A program made the position numbers and the translations under genes. The notes under the pieces were generated by a model, which was not told the origin of the DNA, did no database searches, and was given only the letters and a program-made list of their open reading frames with translations. 64,000 nt of DNA from UBA2784 sp964494625 (GTDB lineage: Bacteria; Pseudomonadota; Alphaproteobacteria; Micropepsales; Micropepsaceae), in NCBI GenBank assembly GCA_964494625.1, contig CAZBRT010000003.1, positions 434,001 through 498,000 on the forward strand, written 5' to 3'. Shown here one piece after another: positions 1-9,472 of this stretch. Positions within the stretch are counted from its first letter, which is position 1; each line of letters begins with the position of its first letter.

Positions 1-690
1 CTCATCGAGCATGGCAAGCGCTTCGTCGAGCGAGCGTGCCATCACATCGAGATAGCCCGTCTCAAGCCTGCGCTCGATGCGGCTTGCCTGAACCTCAACA
101 GCGAGCATGGAGGCGCCTGCAAATTTTGCTGCCAGCGGCTGCGCGCCGCCCATGCCGCCAAGACCTGCCGTGAGGATCCAGCGGCCCGCGAGATTGCCGC
201 CATAGTGCTTGCGGCCCAACTCGACAAAGGTCTCGTAGGTGCCCTGAACGATTCCCTGCGTGCCGATATAGATCCACGAACCTGCGGTCATCTGGCCGTA
301 CATCATCAGGCCCTGACGATCGAGGGCATTGAAATGTTCCCAATTCGCCCAATGCGGCACGAGATTGGAATTGGCGATCAGCACGCGCGGCGCATCCTTG
401 TGGGTGCGGAACACGCCGACCGGCTTTCCCGACTGCACGAGAAGCGTTTCGTCATCCTCCAATCCCTTCAGCGTCGAGACTATCGCGTCAAAGCATTCCC
501 AGCTGCGTGCCGCACGGCCAATGCCGCCATAGACGACGAGCTCCTCCGGTTTCTCGGCCACTTCCGCGTCGAGGTTGTTCATCAACATGCGCATCGCGGC
601 TTCGGTCGCCCAGGATTTGGCGGTGCGCTCGGCCCCGCGCGGTGCGCGGATGCGGCGGGAATTGTCGATGCGGGTGAAGTTCACAGTCAT
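1..690 (-). CDS. hutU: urocanate hydratase (urocanase), N-terminal 230 residues
   Basis: Second enzyme of histidine breakdown: it hydrates urocanate to imidazolone propionate using tightly bound NAD+ in the cytoplasm. The visible part carries the family's conserved block YGQMTAGSWIYIGTQGI and a glycine-rich NAD segment GLGGMGGAQPLAA. The start ATG (688-690) overlaps the hutF stop as ATGA, so hutF and hutU are translationally coupled and transcribed leftwards. The gene runs off the left edge; the family is about 550 residues, so more than half is missing here because of the window, not because of decay. Identification is firm. Confidence 0.95.
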   Translation of the reverse strand, partial: MTVNFTRIDNSRRIRAPRGAERTAKSWATEAAMRMLMNNLDAEVAEKPEELVVYGGIGRAARSWECFDAIVSTLKGLEDDETLLVQSGKPVGVFRTHKDAPRVLIANSNLVPHWANWEHFNALDRQGLMMYGQMTAGSWIYIGTQGIVQGTYETFVELGRKHYGGNLAGRWILTAGLGGMGGAQPLAAKFAGASMLAVEVQASRIERRLETGYLDVMARSLDEALAMLDE

Positions 691-2093
691 CTCTTTTTCC
701 GGCTTGAGGGTATTTGCGTGAGTTGCCGCAAGGCGGCGGCGTAGGCTTTGCGGATCTGCGCCGCGTCCTTGTGGCGGCCATTGCGGCGTACGATGCGACC
801 GGCAACGACCGCAAGTGCAGGCGCTGGCGCATTCGTGCCCAGAACAAGCGCATCCAGAAGCGCGTCGCCTGCATGTGCGCCAAAGACGGCATCATCTTGC
901 GCATAGCCGATGAGATCGGCGCGGTGGCCAATGGCAATATGTCCCGATGGAATGGAAGCTGCCCTTGCACCGCCCGCCAACGCTGCACGCACCAGCCGCG
1001 CGCCTGCGTGTTCGCCCTCGCGTGAGGCTGCAACAAGGCGGCGGCGCTCAAGAAGGCGCTGGCTCCATTCCAGTTGCCGCAATTCGGTAAAAGGCGAGAG
1101 GCAGACATTCGAATCCGAACCGACGGCCAACAAGCCGCCCGCATCAAGATAGGCCGCCATCGGAAAAAAACCGTCGCCCAGATCGCCTTCGGTTGTCGGG
1201 CAGACGGCCGCGACCGCACCTGACTTGGCCAGCGCCGCCGTTTCATCGGGCGTCATGTGGGTTGCGTGAACCAAGGTCCAGTCCGCGCCCGCGCCCAACT
1301 TCTTCAAGAGATAATCGACGGGGCGCATGGCGAGCGCCGCCACACAATCATCGACTTCGCCGGTCTGCTCGGCCGCATGAATATGGATCGGCAGATGCGG
1401 GTCGGTGGCGCGCAATTCGGCAAGGCAAGACTTCATCACATCCGGCGCCACCGCGCGCAGCGAATGAAATGAGGCCCCGATATTGAATCCGACATTGAAG
1501 GGGGCGGTTTTCGACGCCCCGGCCTTTGCCCGCAACGCCTTGATGAGATCAACGAAGGCCCTTGTCTCAAGATGGAAGGGGCGCTGACCGGGCTTGAGCG
1601 GTCGGTCAAATCCTCCCTGCTGATAAAGTACGGGCACGAGCGTCAGGCCGATCCCGGTTTTCTGCGCGGCACGGATGATTGCGCCTGCCATCGCCAGCGG
1701 TTTGGCGCCATCAGCGCCATGGTGCAGATAGTGGAACTCGACCACATGGCCGTAGCCGCCCTCCAGCATCTCTACATAGGCTTGGGCGGCAATCGCCTCC
1801 ATCAGACGCGGTGTCGTGCGGGCGGCGAAGCCATACATGACTTCGCGCCAGGTCCAGAAATCGTCGCGGCCGGGGCCTGCCGTCTGGGTGAGGCCGCTCA
1901 TCGCGCGCTGGAAGGCATGGCAATGCGCATTGACGAAAGACGGCATCAGAAGATGGACGGCACTGTCACCCGGCTTGCGGCGGGTCTCCGGTGTGATCGC
2001 CGCAATCGTTCCATCGCGGGCAATCGCGACGCGCGCATTGTGCACCCACCCGTCCGGCAGCAGGGCATGCGTGGCAAAGAGCGCTGGCATCAT
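687..2093 (-). CDS. hutF: formimidoylglutamate deiminase
   Basis: Amidohydrolase that deiminates N-formimino-L-glutamate to N-formyl-L-glutamate and ammonia, the branch of histidine degradation that avoids direct formamide release. Metal-ligand motifs are visible: NAHCHAFQRAM near the N-terminus, HIHAAEQ and HATHM in the middle, and GSDSN late. At 468 aa it has the expected length. The frame is open upstream to 2738, but two adjacent ATGs at 2088-2093 precede the first family-like residues (MMPALFATHALLPDG), and the longer version would run across hutI, so I start here. It is first in a leftward operon with hutU and divergent from hutI across about 108 bp, where shared control is plausible. 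I saw no convincing HutC operator. Confidence 0.93.
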   Translation of the reverse strand: MMPALFATHALLPDGWVHNARVAIARDGTIAAITPETRRKPGDSAVHLLMPSFVNAHCHAFQRAMSGLTQTAGPGRDDFWTWREVMYGFAARTTPRLMEAIAAQAYVEMLEGGYGHVVEFHYLHHGADGAKPLAMAGAIIRAAQKTGIGLTLVPVLYQQGGFDRPLKPGQRPFHLETRAFVDLIKALRAKAGASKTAPFNVGFNIGASFHSLRAVAPDVMKSCLAELRATDPHLPIHIHAAEQTGEVDDCVAALAMRPVDYLLKKLGAGADWTLVHATHMTPDETAALAKSGAVAAVCPTTEGDLGDGFFPMAAYLDAGGLLAVGSDSNVCLSPFTELRQLEWSQRLLERRRLVAASREGEHAGARLVRAALAGGARAASIPSGHIAIGHRADLIGYAQDDAVFGAHAGDALLDALVLGTNAPAPALAVVAGRIVRRNGRHKDAAQIRKAYAAALRQLTQIPSSRKKR

Positions 2094-2201
2094 CAGGCAT
2101 CCGGGATTTGGCTTAACAGCAGATGGTTCTGCCCGTAAGCTCGGGCAACCTATTCGTTCGCCCCTCGGGCGCGCAAGTTGCCAATTCAGATTGCCTTGCC
2201 G

Positions 2202-3434
2202 ATGGAACCCGTTGATCTGCTTGTTCATGGTGCTGCCCTTGCCACGATGGCGGGCAACGGCACGCCCTATGGGCTGATCGCGGACGGCGCTCTCGCAGTT
2301 GCGAAGGGCCGGATCGTCTATGCCGGTGCCGAAGCCGACATGCCGTTGGCGCTGGCGGGCGCGGCCGAGCAAGTGGTCCGGCTGGATGGCGGGGTCATCC
2401 TTCCCGCCTTTGTGGATTGCCACACGCATCTCGTCTTTGGCGGGGACCGGTCGCAAGAATTCGCGATGCGGCTCGGTGGCGCGACCTATGAGGAGATCGC
2501 CAAGGCAGGTGGCGGCATCCGCTCCACCGTACGCATGACGGCCGCAGCCAGTCCCGAGCAATTGCTGGAGGAGGCGTTGCCGCGGCTCGACGCGCTTCTG
2601 GGCGAGGGCGTCGGCACGATCGAGATCAAGTCTGGCTATGGCCTCGACCTTGAAAACGAGGCGAAGCAATTGCGCGTGGCGCGCGCGCTGGGTGAATTGC
2701 GCGGCTGCCGGGTGAGCACGACTTATCTCGGCCTGCACGCGTTGCCAGAGGCGTTTGCCGGGCGATCACGCGCCTATGTCGAGCACGCCTGCATCGATAT
2801 CCTTCCCGCCCTTCATGCCGAAGGGCTGATCGATTGCGTTGACGCCTATCTGGAGAAAATTGCCTTCTCTGCGGATGAAGTGCGGCGGTTTTTCTCGGCG
2901 GCACGCGCGCTGGGCTTGCCGGTCAAACTCCATGCCGACCAGTTGAGCGATGGCGGTGGTGCTCGGCTTGCGGGGCAGATGAAGGCGCTGTCAGCCGATC
3001 ACATGGAATACGCCGCCGATTCCGGCATCGAGGCGATGGCAAAAGGCGGGACCGTTGCGGTGCTTCTGCCCGGCGCGTTTTTCTCCTTACGCGAGACGCG
3101 GTTGCCGCCCATTGAAAAATTCCGTGCCATGAATGTGCCGATGGCGGTAGCGACCGACTGCAATCCCGGCACGTCGCCGCTTTATTCGTTGCGTCTTGCG
3201 CTGGCGATGGCATGCGTTCAATTCCGGCTGACACCGCATGAGGCCATTTGCGGCGCAACCATCCATGGCGCGCGGGCGCTTGGGCTGGCGCATGAGGTGG
3301 GGCAGTTGGCGCCGGGCATGGCCGCCGACTTTGTGCATTGGCCGGTCAGCCATCCCGATGCGCTATGCTACTGGCTGGGCGAAATCAGGCCCACAATGAT
3401 CGTGCGTGACGGTGCCGTTGTTTTATCAAGGTGA
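2202..3434 (+). CDS. hutI: imidazolonepropionase
   Basis: Hydrolyses imidazolone propionate to formiminoglutamate, the step between HutU and HutF. The protein is 410 aa, normal for the family. It has the amidohydrolase metal motif DCHTHLVFGG (His74 and His76), the substrate-loop sequence EIKSGYGL, KLHADQ with a further ligand His, and ATDCNPGTSP for the catalytic Asp region. The frame is open back to a TTG at 2178, but the ATG at 2202 gives the usual N-terminus (MEPVDLLVHGA). It is transcribed away from hutF-hutU and is followed after 6 bp by the GNAT gene, so the two probably share a transcript. HutH and HutG are not in the window. Confidence 0.94.
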   Translation: MEPVDLLVHGAALATMAGNGTPYGLIADGALAVAKGRIVYAGAEADMPLALAGAAEQVVRLDGGVILPAFVDCHTHLVFGGDRSQEFAMRLGGATYEEIAKAGGGIRSTVRMTAAASPEQLLEEALPRLDALLGEGVGTIEIKSGYGLDLENEAKQLRVARALGELRGCRVSTTYLGLHALPEAFAGRSRAYVEHACIDILPALHAEGLIDCVDAYLEKIAFSADEVRRFFSAARALGLPVKLHADQLSDGGGARLAGQMKALSADHMEYAADSGIEAMAKGGTVAVLLPGAFFSLRETRLPPIEKFRAMNVPMAVATDCNPGTSPLYSLRLALAMACVQFRLTPHEAICGATIHGARALGLAHEVGQLAPGMAADFVHWPVSHPDALCYWLGEIRPTMIVRDGAVVLSR

Positions 3435-3440
3435 TGTGCC

Positions 3441-3893
3441 ATGAAGCAGAGTGTCTTGATCCGCCCTTTGGCCAGGGATGATCGCTCGGCGTGGGAGCCG
3501 CTGTGGCTTGGCTATCTGCGCTTCTATCGCGCGCATCTTCCGGCGGACTTGACCAGTTTCACCTGGGAACGGCTGATTGATCCCGCGCGCCAGCCCCATG
3601 GGCTTGTGGCGGTGATGGATGGCAGGATCATCGGCATCACGCATTACCTGTTCCACCCGTCCTCATGGACGCGGGAGGATCAGTGCTATCTGCAGGACCT
3701 TTTTGTTGATCCCGGCGTGCGCGGCAGCGGGGCAGGGCGTGCGCTGATCGAAGCCGTCTATGCGGCTGCCGAAAAGCACGGAACGCCCCATGTCCACTGG
3801 CTGACGCAGGAGTTCAATGCGGATGCCCGTGCGCTCTATGACACGCTGGCGCGCCGCACCTCGTTCATCCAGTACCGGCGGATGGCGGAGTAG
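3441..3893 (+). CDS. GNAT-family N-acetyltransferase
   Basis: Cytoplasmic acetyl-CoA-dependent acyltransferase of 150 aa; its substrate is unknown. The order is typical of GNAT: an N-terminal strand VLIRPLARDD, a central strand ending in DLFVDPGVRGSGAGRALIEA, where RGSGAGRAL is the acetyl-CoA pyrophosphate loop, then HWLTQEFNADARALYD (motif B) near the C-terminus. It begins 6 bp after hutI, so it is likely co-transcribed. A role in detoxifying or modifying a histidine-pathway amine is possible, but that rests only on position. Confidence 0.85.
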   Translation: MKQSVLIRPLARDDRSAWEPLWLGYLRFYRAHLPADLTSFTWERLIDPARQPHGLVAVMDGRIIGITHYLFHPSSWTREDQCYLQDLFVDPGVRGSGAGRALIEAVYAAAEKHGTPHVHWLTQEFNADARALYDTLARRTSFIQYRRMAE

Positions 3894-4040
3894 GGCACCG
3901 CTGTTTCGTGCGTCCCAGGATGGCGCATGCGGTTGCATCGAGCGGGCCGCTCAACGGCAAGGAACCGACCAGCCGCCCTAACGGTCGCTTAGGTTTTTGG
4001 GGGCAGATTGTGGCGGCACCCTGCCATCATCCGAGCACCA

Positions 4041-4709
4041 ATGCTCAAGAATGCTGCTGCGATTTTGAAGAGGATCGTTTCCCGGCCGGGAGCGCGCGAT
4101 GCAGCTGCGCCGGGGTCCGATGGGCCGCATGCCGCGGTGCTTCTTTCCGCTCATCCGGAAAAGGGCGGCGAAGACGAAGCATCGCGCATGGCGGCGACGC
4201 ATTTGCTGAGCGGCACCAAAGCCATTGCGAAAGGTGATACCCAGGCTGCGGTCGAGGCGTTGCAGCACGCCTTCATTCTTTACCGCCGCGCCAAGGACAA
4301 TCGCCGCGCGGGCCTTGTGCAGAAAGTGATCGGCTTTGTCCTTCAGCGCGAGAAGAGCCGGAGTCGTGTCCATGCTGCCCTGAAGCAGGCCGCGGTCCTG
4401 CTCAAGATCGCGCAGCTTCATGACGAGTATGTGTCCGTGGTCCTGACGATGGCGCGCAATGATGCAGCGGAGTTTCGCTACCAGGAGGCGTTCAGCCTGT
4501 GCCGGCAAGCCATCTCGCACAGCCGGGCATTTGCCTTCGGCATTGGCGAGATTGAAGCCAATTGCCTTTACGCCGAGCTGGAGCTTGGCCGGGGCAAGGC
4601 GACCGAAGCACTGAAGTTGCTGGATGCTGCGGAAAGCGTGCAGGCAGCGGCCATGGCTCCCGCGCTTGCCGCGCGCCTGTCAGAGTGCCGCCAGAAGGCA
4701 ACCCGGTAG
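4041..4709 (+). CDS. hypothetical protein, helical-repeat-like
   Basis: I do not recognise a named family. The 222-aa protein is Ala/Arg/Leu rich with alternating short helices (for example GTKAIAKGDTQAAVEALQHA and EANCLYAELELGRGKATEAL), a spacing that suggests tetratricopeptide-like repeats. No signal peptide or membrane segment is visible. I chose the ATG at 4041. An in-frame TTG at 4008 has a G-rich stretch before it and is the alternative, so the start is uncertain. It stands alone between the hut genes and the S9 peptidase. The 294 bp that follow (4710-5003) contain no gene I can support. Confidence 0.6.
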   Translation: MLKNAAAILKRIVSRPGARDAAAPGSDGPHAAVLLSAHPEKGGEDEASRMAATHLLSGTKAIAKGDTQAAVEALQHAFILYRRAKDNRRAGLVQKVIGFVLQREKSRSRVHAALKQAAVLLKIAQLHDEYVSVVLTMARNDAAEFRYQEAFSLCRQAISHSRAFAFGIGEIEANCLYAELELGRGKATEALKLLDAAESVQAAAMAPALAARLSECRQKATR

Positions 4710-5003
4710 CGGCTGTCGCGTGGCAGCAGACGTGGAGCGGCAGAAGGGCACCAATCGAAAACGGGCGGCCCTGTGACGACCGTTACTCTTTGCGCGTTCC
4801 GGCGGGTATCGTTGCATCATGAAGCCGGAATCCGGGGCCAAAACGTGGGCTTCACATGCTTGTGATGGACTTGCGCCTGTGCGCTTGGCTACACATTCCG
4901 CCCAGACAGCCGCGCATTCCGATGGCGGCTGGACAGTGGGTCGGGCGCGCCAGGACGCAACGGCCTCATCCGCCCCCTGGCACATCATTGAGGTATAGAC
5001 TTC

Positions 5004-7085
5004 ATGAAATCGCTTCGCATGACCGCGTGGACGGTCATTGCCGCACTGGGCGTTGCCGCCGTCGGTGTGGGTATCAATCTGCAGTCCGGTCAGCCGCTGG
5101 TGGCTGTTCCGGCTGCCTTCGCCGCCGACAGCACCGACCTCATTCCGCGTTCGGCCATCTTCGGCAATCCTGACCGCACCGCTGCGCAGGTCAGTCCCGA
5201 CGGCAAGTGGATCAGCTTTACCGCGCCGCGCGATGGCGTGATGAACGTGTTTGTCGCTCCGTTTGGCAACATTGATGCTGCCAAGCCGGTGACCAACTCC
5301 AGCGACCGTCCCATTCGCCAGTATTTCTGGTCTGCGGATTCGACGCACATCCTCTATCTCAACGACAAGGGTGGCGACGAAAACTTCCTGATCTATGCCG
5401 CGAACGCCGAGACCGGCGAAGAAAAGGCTCTGACGCCGTTCGAGAACACGCGGGCCTTCCTGTATGGCACGTCGTGGTCGCGTCCCGATGAAGTGCTCGT
5501 CGGCCTCAACAACCGCGACCCTAAGTGGCACGACCTTTATACTCTGAACATCAAGACGGGCGAGCTGACGCTGGTCCACGAAAACACCACCGAGATTGAT
5601 GGCTACGTGGCTGATGACAGCTTCAAGGTCCACTTCGTGACGCGTGCGACCGCTGACGGCGGCCAGGACGTTTTCAAGGTGGATGATGCGTGGAACATGA
5701 CGCCGTTTACGTCGATCTCGTCGGACGACGCGCTGACAACCGGCATCGCTGGCCTGAATACGGCCGGCACGAAGTTCTACATGATCGACTCGCGCGATCG
5801 GAACACAAGTGCATTGACAGCGACTGATCTGGCCACAGGCGAGACCACTGTGCTGGGCGAGAATGCAAAGGCCGATATTTCGGGAGCCATCTTGATCCCC
5901 GAGACCGGCGACATCGCCGCCTTCACCACCGAATACATCAAGCCGGAGACCAAGCCGATCGGCGACGCCGTTGCCGCCGACATCGCGTTCCTTGATGCCA
6001 ACCTCAAGGGCATCTGGACGCTGATGAGCCAGTCACGCGACAACAATATCTGGATCCTGCTGAACGACACCACGACAGAGTCGGCCGCATTCTTTGCCTA
6101 TGATCGCGCTGCGCAGAAGGTGGAGAAGCTTTTCACCGTGCGTCCGGACCTTGAGGGTGCACCGCTTTCGCCGATGTATGGCCTTGAAATTCCGTCGCGT
6201 GACGGGCTGACGCTGGTTTCGTACCTCACGCTGCCGCGTGGAAGCGATGCGGACGGTGATGGCCGCCCGGAAGCGCCGCAGAAGCTGGTCCTCAACGTCC
6301 ATGGCGGTCCGTGGGCGCGCGACAATTTCGGCTTTGACGGCGAGCATCAGTGGATGGCCAATCGCGGCTATGCCGTGCTTGCGGTGAACTATCGCGGCTC
6401 GACCGGCTTCGGCAAGGACTTCATCAACGCTGCCAACCGCGAGTGGGGTGGCAAGATGCATGATGACCTTCTCGATGCCGTCAAGTGGGCGATCGACAAC
6501 GGCATCACGACAGCCGACCAGGTCGCCATCTATGGCGGTTCTTATGGCGGCTATGCGACGCTTGTCGGCATGACCTTCACGCCGGAGACGTTTACCTGCG
6601 GTGTGGACATCGTCGGTGTGTCAAACCTGACCACCTTCCTCAATACAATTCCGCCGTATTGGGAGTCGGGCCGCAAGCTTTTCTATGCGCGTGTCGGTGA
6701 TCCGAGCACGCCGGAAGGTCTTGAGTTCCTGCGGTCGCGGTCGCCGGTTTATCGTGCAAACGAAATCCGCCGTCCGCTGCTGATTGTGCAGGGTGCCAAT
6801 GACCCGCGCGTAAACAAGGATGAGTCCGACCAGATCGCCAACGCCATGAAGGCGTCGAACATTCCGGTCACGTACGTGCTCTATCCGGATGAAGGCCACG
6901 GCTTTGCCAAGCCTGCCAACCGCACGTCGTATTATGCAGTGGCCGAAGCCTTCCTGTCGCAGTGCATGGGCGGCCGTTTCGAGCCGATTGGCAACGACTT
7001 TGCAGGTTCGAGCCTGCAGATCGTTGAGGGCATCGACTATGTGCCCGGCCTGAAGGAAGGCGTTGCCTCGATGGGCGCGCAGTAA
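5004..7085 (+). CDS. exported S9-family (prolyl oligopeptidase-like) serine peptidase
   Basis: Secreted or periplasmic peptidase of 693 aa that probably cuts after proline or small residues in short peptides. It starts with a signal peptide (hydrophobic residues about 7-40, ending AAFAADS), followed by a beta-propeller-like region rich in DGKW and SADST repeats, then the alpha/beta-hydrolase domain from about residue 430. The catalytic triad is readable: Ser513 in GGSYGGY, Asp600 in GANDPRVN and His632 in DEGHGF. The size and layout fit dipeptidyl- or acylaminoacyl-peptidase types of the S9 family; which subtype cannot be decided by eye. It is monocistronic and ends in an intrinsic terminator. 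Confidence 0.9.
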   Translation: MKSLRMTAWTVIAALGVAAVGVGINLQSGQPLVAVPAAFAADSTDLIPRSAIFGNPDRTAAQVSPDGKWISFTAPRDGVMNVFVAPFGNIDAAKPVTNSSDRPIRQYFWSADSTHILYLNDKGGDENFLIYAANAETGEEKALTPFENTRAFLYGTSWSRPDEVLVGLNNRDPKWHDLYTLNIKTGELTLVHENTTEIDGYVADDSFKVHFVTRATADGGQDVFKVDDAWNMTPFTSISSDDALTTGIAGLNTAGTKFYMIDSRDRNTSALTATDLATGETTVLGENAKADISGAILIPETGDIAAFTTEYIKPETKPIGDAVAADIAFLDANLKGIWTLMSQSRDNNIWILLNDTTTESAAFFAYDRAAQKVEKLFTVRPDLEGAPLSPMYGLEIPSRDGLTLVSYLTLPRGSDADGDGRPEAPQKLVLNVHGGPWARDNFGFDGEHQWMANRGYAVLAVNYRGSTGFGKDFINAANREWGGKMHDDLLDAVKWAIDNGITTADQVAIYGGSYGGYATLVGMTFTPETFTCGVDIVGVSNLTTFLNTIPPYWESGRKLFYARVGDPSTPEGLEFLRSRSPVYRANEIRRPLLIVQGANDPRVNKDESDQIANAMKASNIPVTYVLYPDEGHGFAKPANRTSYYAVAEAFLSQCMGGRFEPIGNDFAGSSLQIVEGIDYVPGLKEGVASMGAQ

Positions 7086-7112
7086 TCCGCGCGCATCGCG
7101 TCAAACCAAAGG

Positions 7113-7140
7113 AAAGGGCCGGAGCTTCTCCGGCCCTTTT
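7113..7140 (+). terminator. intrinsic terminator after the S9 peptidase gene
   Basis: A hairpin with arms AAAGGGCCGGAG and CTCCGGCCCTTTT closes on a short CTT loop and runs into a T tract, 27 bp after the peptidase stop. It separates the peptidase from the copper cluster. Confidence 0.9.
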
Positions 7141-7225
7141 CATTTGGCGACATCAACCCTTAGTCGAATTTGGCGGGCTGGCCGGTTGCCTTGACCTGCA
7201 ACAGGGCAGGGACCATATTGCCCGC

Positions 7226-7690
7226 ATGCAATGGGTTTTCACACGCGCCATCATCGGCCTGTTTGCAGCAAGTGCGCTGCTCGGGGCCTTTGGTCATTGC
7301 CCGGTTCTTGCCGACGTCCCGCAGGGCGTGATTTCCGCGTCGGTGGCCCAATCTCCTGACCATGGATCACACGTCCACGGATCACATCCGGTTGCGGCGC
7401 ATTCCGGGAACATTCCTTCAGAGCCGCCCCAGGAGAATTGTGCCCTGGATCTTCTCCTGAACGGCGGCGTGCAGGCCCAATCAGCAATCGTGGCGGCCAT
7501 CAAGAGTGCCGCGCTTGGGCCGGCTGATGTTGGCGCTGGTCCGGCACTTCGTGACACCGCCAACCTTCTGCGGGTTGTACAAGGCCCGCCACCGATGATG
7601 CCAACGCATCCCGGTTGGTTTGGCATGTGGCCCGGCAACCGCGCGGGTTTCCGGGCGGCGCACGCCCTCAACGGTCGCATTCAAATCTGA
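7226..7690 (+). CDS. small exported His/Pro-containing protein at head of copper cluster
   Basis: A 154-aa protein with a signal peptide (residues 1-29, ending PVLADV) and a His-rich stretch DHGSHVHGSHPVAAHSG that could bind copper. It contains few Cys and no enzyme motif, and I do not recognise the family. It lies 72 bp before the CopA start in the same direction. Comparable small exported proteins often lead copper-resistance operons, so a periplasmic copper-handling role is inferred from context and composition only. Confidence 0.6.
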   Translation: MQWVFTRAIIGLFAASALLGAFGHCPVLADVPQGVISASVAQSPDHGSHVHGSHPVAAHSGNIPSEPPQENCALDLLLNGGVQAQSAIVAAIKSAALGPADVGAGPALRDTANLLRVVQGPPPMMPTHPGWFGMWPGNRAGFRAAHALNGRIQI

Positions 7691-7762
7691 TTTCGCCGGA
7701 TGTTCCACTTGCCGATGCGGTTTGCCGCGTCGGGGTTTGGTCTGTCTGAACGGAACGATTCC

Positions 7763-9472
7763 ATGCGCCTCATTTCCATATTTGCCCCTGCCTTCGCTGT
7801 CTTGCTTTTGTCGGGCAGCCCGGCAATGGCCGGCACCTATCAACTGACCGTCGAGGAAGCCGCCATCACCGTGAATGGCGAGACCGTCACGAAGGTCACG
7901 ATCAATGGCGGCGTGCCGGGGCCGACTCTGCACCTGCGCGAGGGTGAGCACGCTACGATTACCGTCACCAACAATACGGACGAGAGCACTTCAGTTCACT
8001 GGCACGGCATCATGCTGCCCGGCATCATGGATGGCGCGCCCGGCTTCAACGGATTTTTGGGGATCGCGCCCGGTACATCCTACACCTACACATTCCACAT
8101 CCGGCAGAGCGGCACCTATTGGTACCACAGCCACACCGGCACACAGGATCAATCTGTGCTGGGTGCAATTGTGATCGCGCCTGCGGCGGAGTCACCGTTC
8201 CGGTATGACCGCGACTATGTGGTTTTGCTTGGTGATTTGACCGCGGAAGATTCCGACAGCGTGCTGCACAATCTCAAGGCTGATCCCGGGTACTACAACT
8301 ACGACAAGCGCACATTGCTTGATTTTTTCAGTGATGCTGCTGCACGCGGGTTCGGCACCGCGCTTGAGGACCGGCTTGATTGGGGTGCCATGCGCATGGA
8401 CCCCACTGATCTTGCGGATGTCACCGGCTATGCATTTCTGGCGAATGGCAAGACGCCGGCCGAGAATGAAACGCTGCTCTTCCGGCCGGGGGAGCGCATC
8501 AGGATTCGCATCATCAACGGCGCGGCAATGACTTTTTTCGACGTCCGTATTCCGGGCCTGAAGATGACCGTGGTTGCGGCCGATGGAAACGATGTCAATC
8601 CGGTTCCCGTTGACGAGTTTCGCATAGGCGTGGCTGAGCGATACGACATCATCGTCGAGCCCAAGGATGACGCCGCGTACACCCTCTTTGCGGAATCTCT
8701 TGACCGTGAGGGCTACGCACTCGTCACGCTTGCGCCACGAGACGGAATGCGTGGACCGATGCCAGAACGCCGACCGCGCTCGCTCCTCAGCATGGATGAC
8801 ATGGGTATGGCGATGGATCATGGCACCATGGCCGGAATGGACCATAGTGCGATGGCCGGAATGGACCATAGTGCGATGGCCGGAATGGACCACGGCATGG
8901 ACGGCAATCCGGAGTCGCCTGGGCAACCCGTCGGCTGGGCTGCAGGTTTTCCGGCAGATGCACGCGTTCTTTCCTATGACGATCTGCGGGCGCTGCGCCG
9001 GAACGCCGATAATTCTGAGCCAGTGCGCACAATAGAGGTGCGGCTGACCGGAAATATGGAGCGGTACGTATGGACCCTGAATGATTTGGGCTTTGCTGAC
9101 GCGTCGGCCATTCATGTGCGCTATGGCGAGCGTGTGCGATTGAAGTTTGTCAATGAAACCATGATGGCGCACCCGATGCACCTTCACGGCATGTTCTTTG
9201 AAGTGGAGACTGCCTCGCCCGACCGGCGTCCCTTGAAGGACACAATCATTGTTCCGCCCGGCAAATCAGTTTCGGTTGTGCTGACTGCGGTTGAAGTTGG
9301 CGCGTGGCCGCTTCACTGCCATCTGCTCTATCACATGGCCGCCGGCATGATGACGCGTTTTGTCGTTGAGCCGCCAGGTGCAGCGGAATCCGCAATAACG
9401 CCAGACAACGGGGTCGTACCCATGGCTGTGACGGGAAGCGACGGGTCTCATACAGGTCACGGGGGACACTGA
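7763..9472 (+). CDS. copA: periplasmic multicopper oxidase, copper resistance protein A
   Basis: Oxidises or sequesters Cu(I) in the periplasm. All four copper-ligand blocks of a multicopper oxidase are present: HWHGIMLPG, TYWYHSHTG, HPMHLHGMF and PLHCHLLYHMAAGM (type 1 Cys, His and Met). Signal peptide MRLISIFAPAFAVLLL...AMAG. Between the second and third domains is a Met/His stretch with tandem AGMDHSAM units. The frame is open back to 7700, but the ATG at 7763 gives the signal peptide and has a purine-rich site upstream. At 569 aa it is normal for CopA. Its stop overlaps the copB start as TGATG. Confidence 0.93.
   Translation: MRLISIFAPAFAVLLLSGSPAMAGTYQLTVEEAAITVNGETVTKVTINGGVPGPTLHLREGEHATITVTNNTDESTSVHWHGIMLPGIMDGAPGFNGFLGIAPGTSYTYTFHIRQSGTYWYHSHTGTQDQSVLGAIVIAPAAESPFRYDRDYVVLLGDLTAEDSDSVLHNLKADPGYYNYDKRTLLDFFSDAAARGFGTALEDRLDWGAMRMDPTDLADVTGYAFLANGKTPAENETLLFRPGERIRIRIINGAAMTFFDVRIPGLKMTVVAADGNDVNPVPVDEFRIGVAERYDIIVEPKDDAAYTLFAESLDREGYALVTLAPRDGMRGPMPERRPRSLLSMDDMGMAMDHGTMAGMDHSAMAGMDHSAMAGMDHGMDGNPESPGQPVGWAAGFPADARVLSYDDLRALRRNADNSEPVRTIEVRLTGNMERYVWTLNDLGFADASAIHVRYGERVRLKFVNETMMAHPMHLHGMFFEVETASPDRRPLKDTIIVPPGKSVSVVLTAVEVGAWPLHCHLLYHMAAGMMTRFVVEPPGAAESAITPDNGVVPMAVTGSDGSHTGHGGH
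8828..8896 (+). repeat. 24-bp tandem repeat encoding AGMDHSAM units in copA
   Basis: Two identical 24-bp units (8828-8851 and 8852-8875) and a third that diverges at its 3' end encode methionine/histidine copper-binding units. The exact DNA identity suggests recent slippage, so unit number may vary between strains. Confidence 0.9.

Noticed and set aside
2094..2738. Upstream extension of hutF on the minus strand, open to 2738
   Set aside because: It runs across the hutI coding region on the other strand and has no family similarity; the ATG pair at 2088-2093 fits HutF.
4710..5003. Possible small gene or promoter before the S9 peptidase
   Set aside because: Only short frames without ribosome sites; no clear -35/-10 pair could be defended.
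8828..8896. Short tandem repeats as a CRISPR or regulatory repeat
   Set aside because: The units are adjacent, in frame, and encode Met/His copper-binding segments of CopA.
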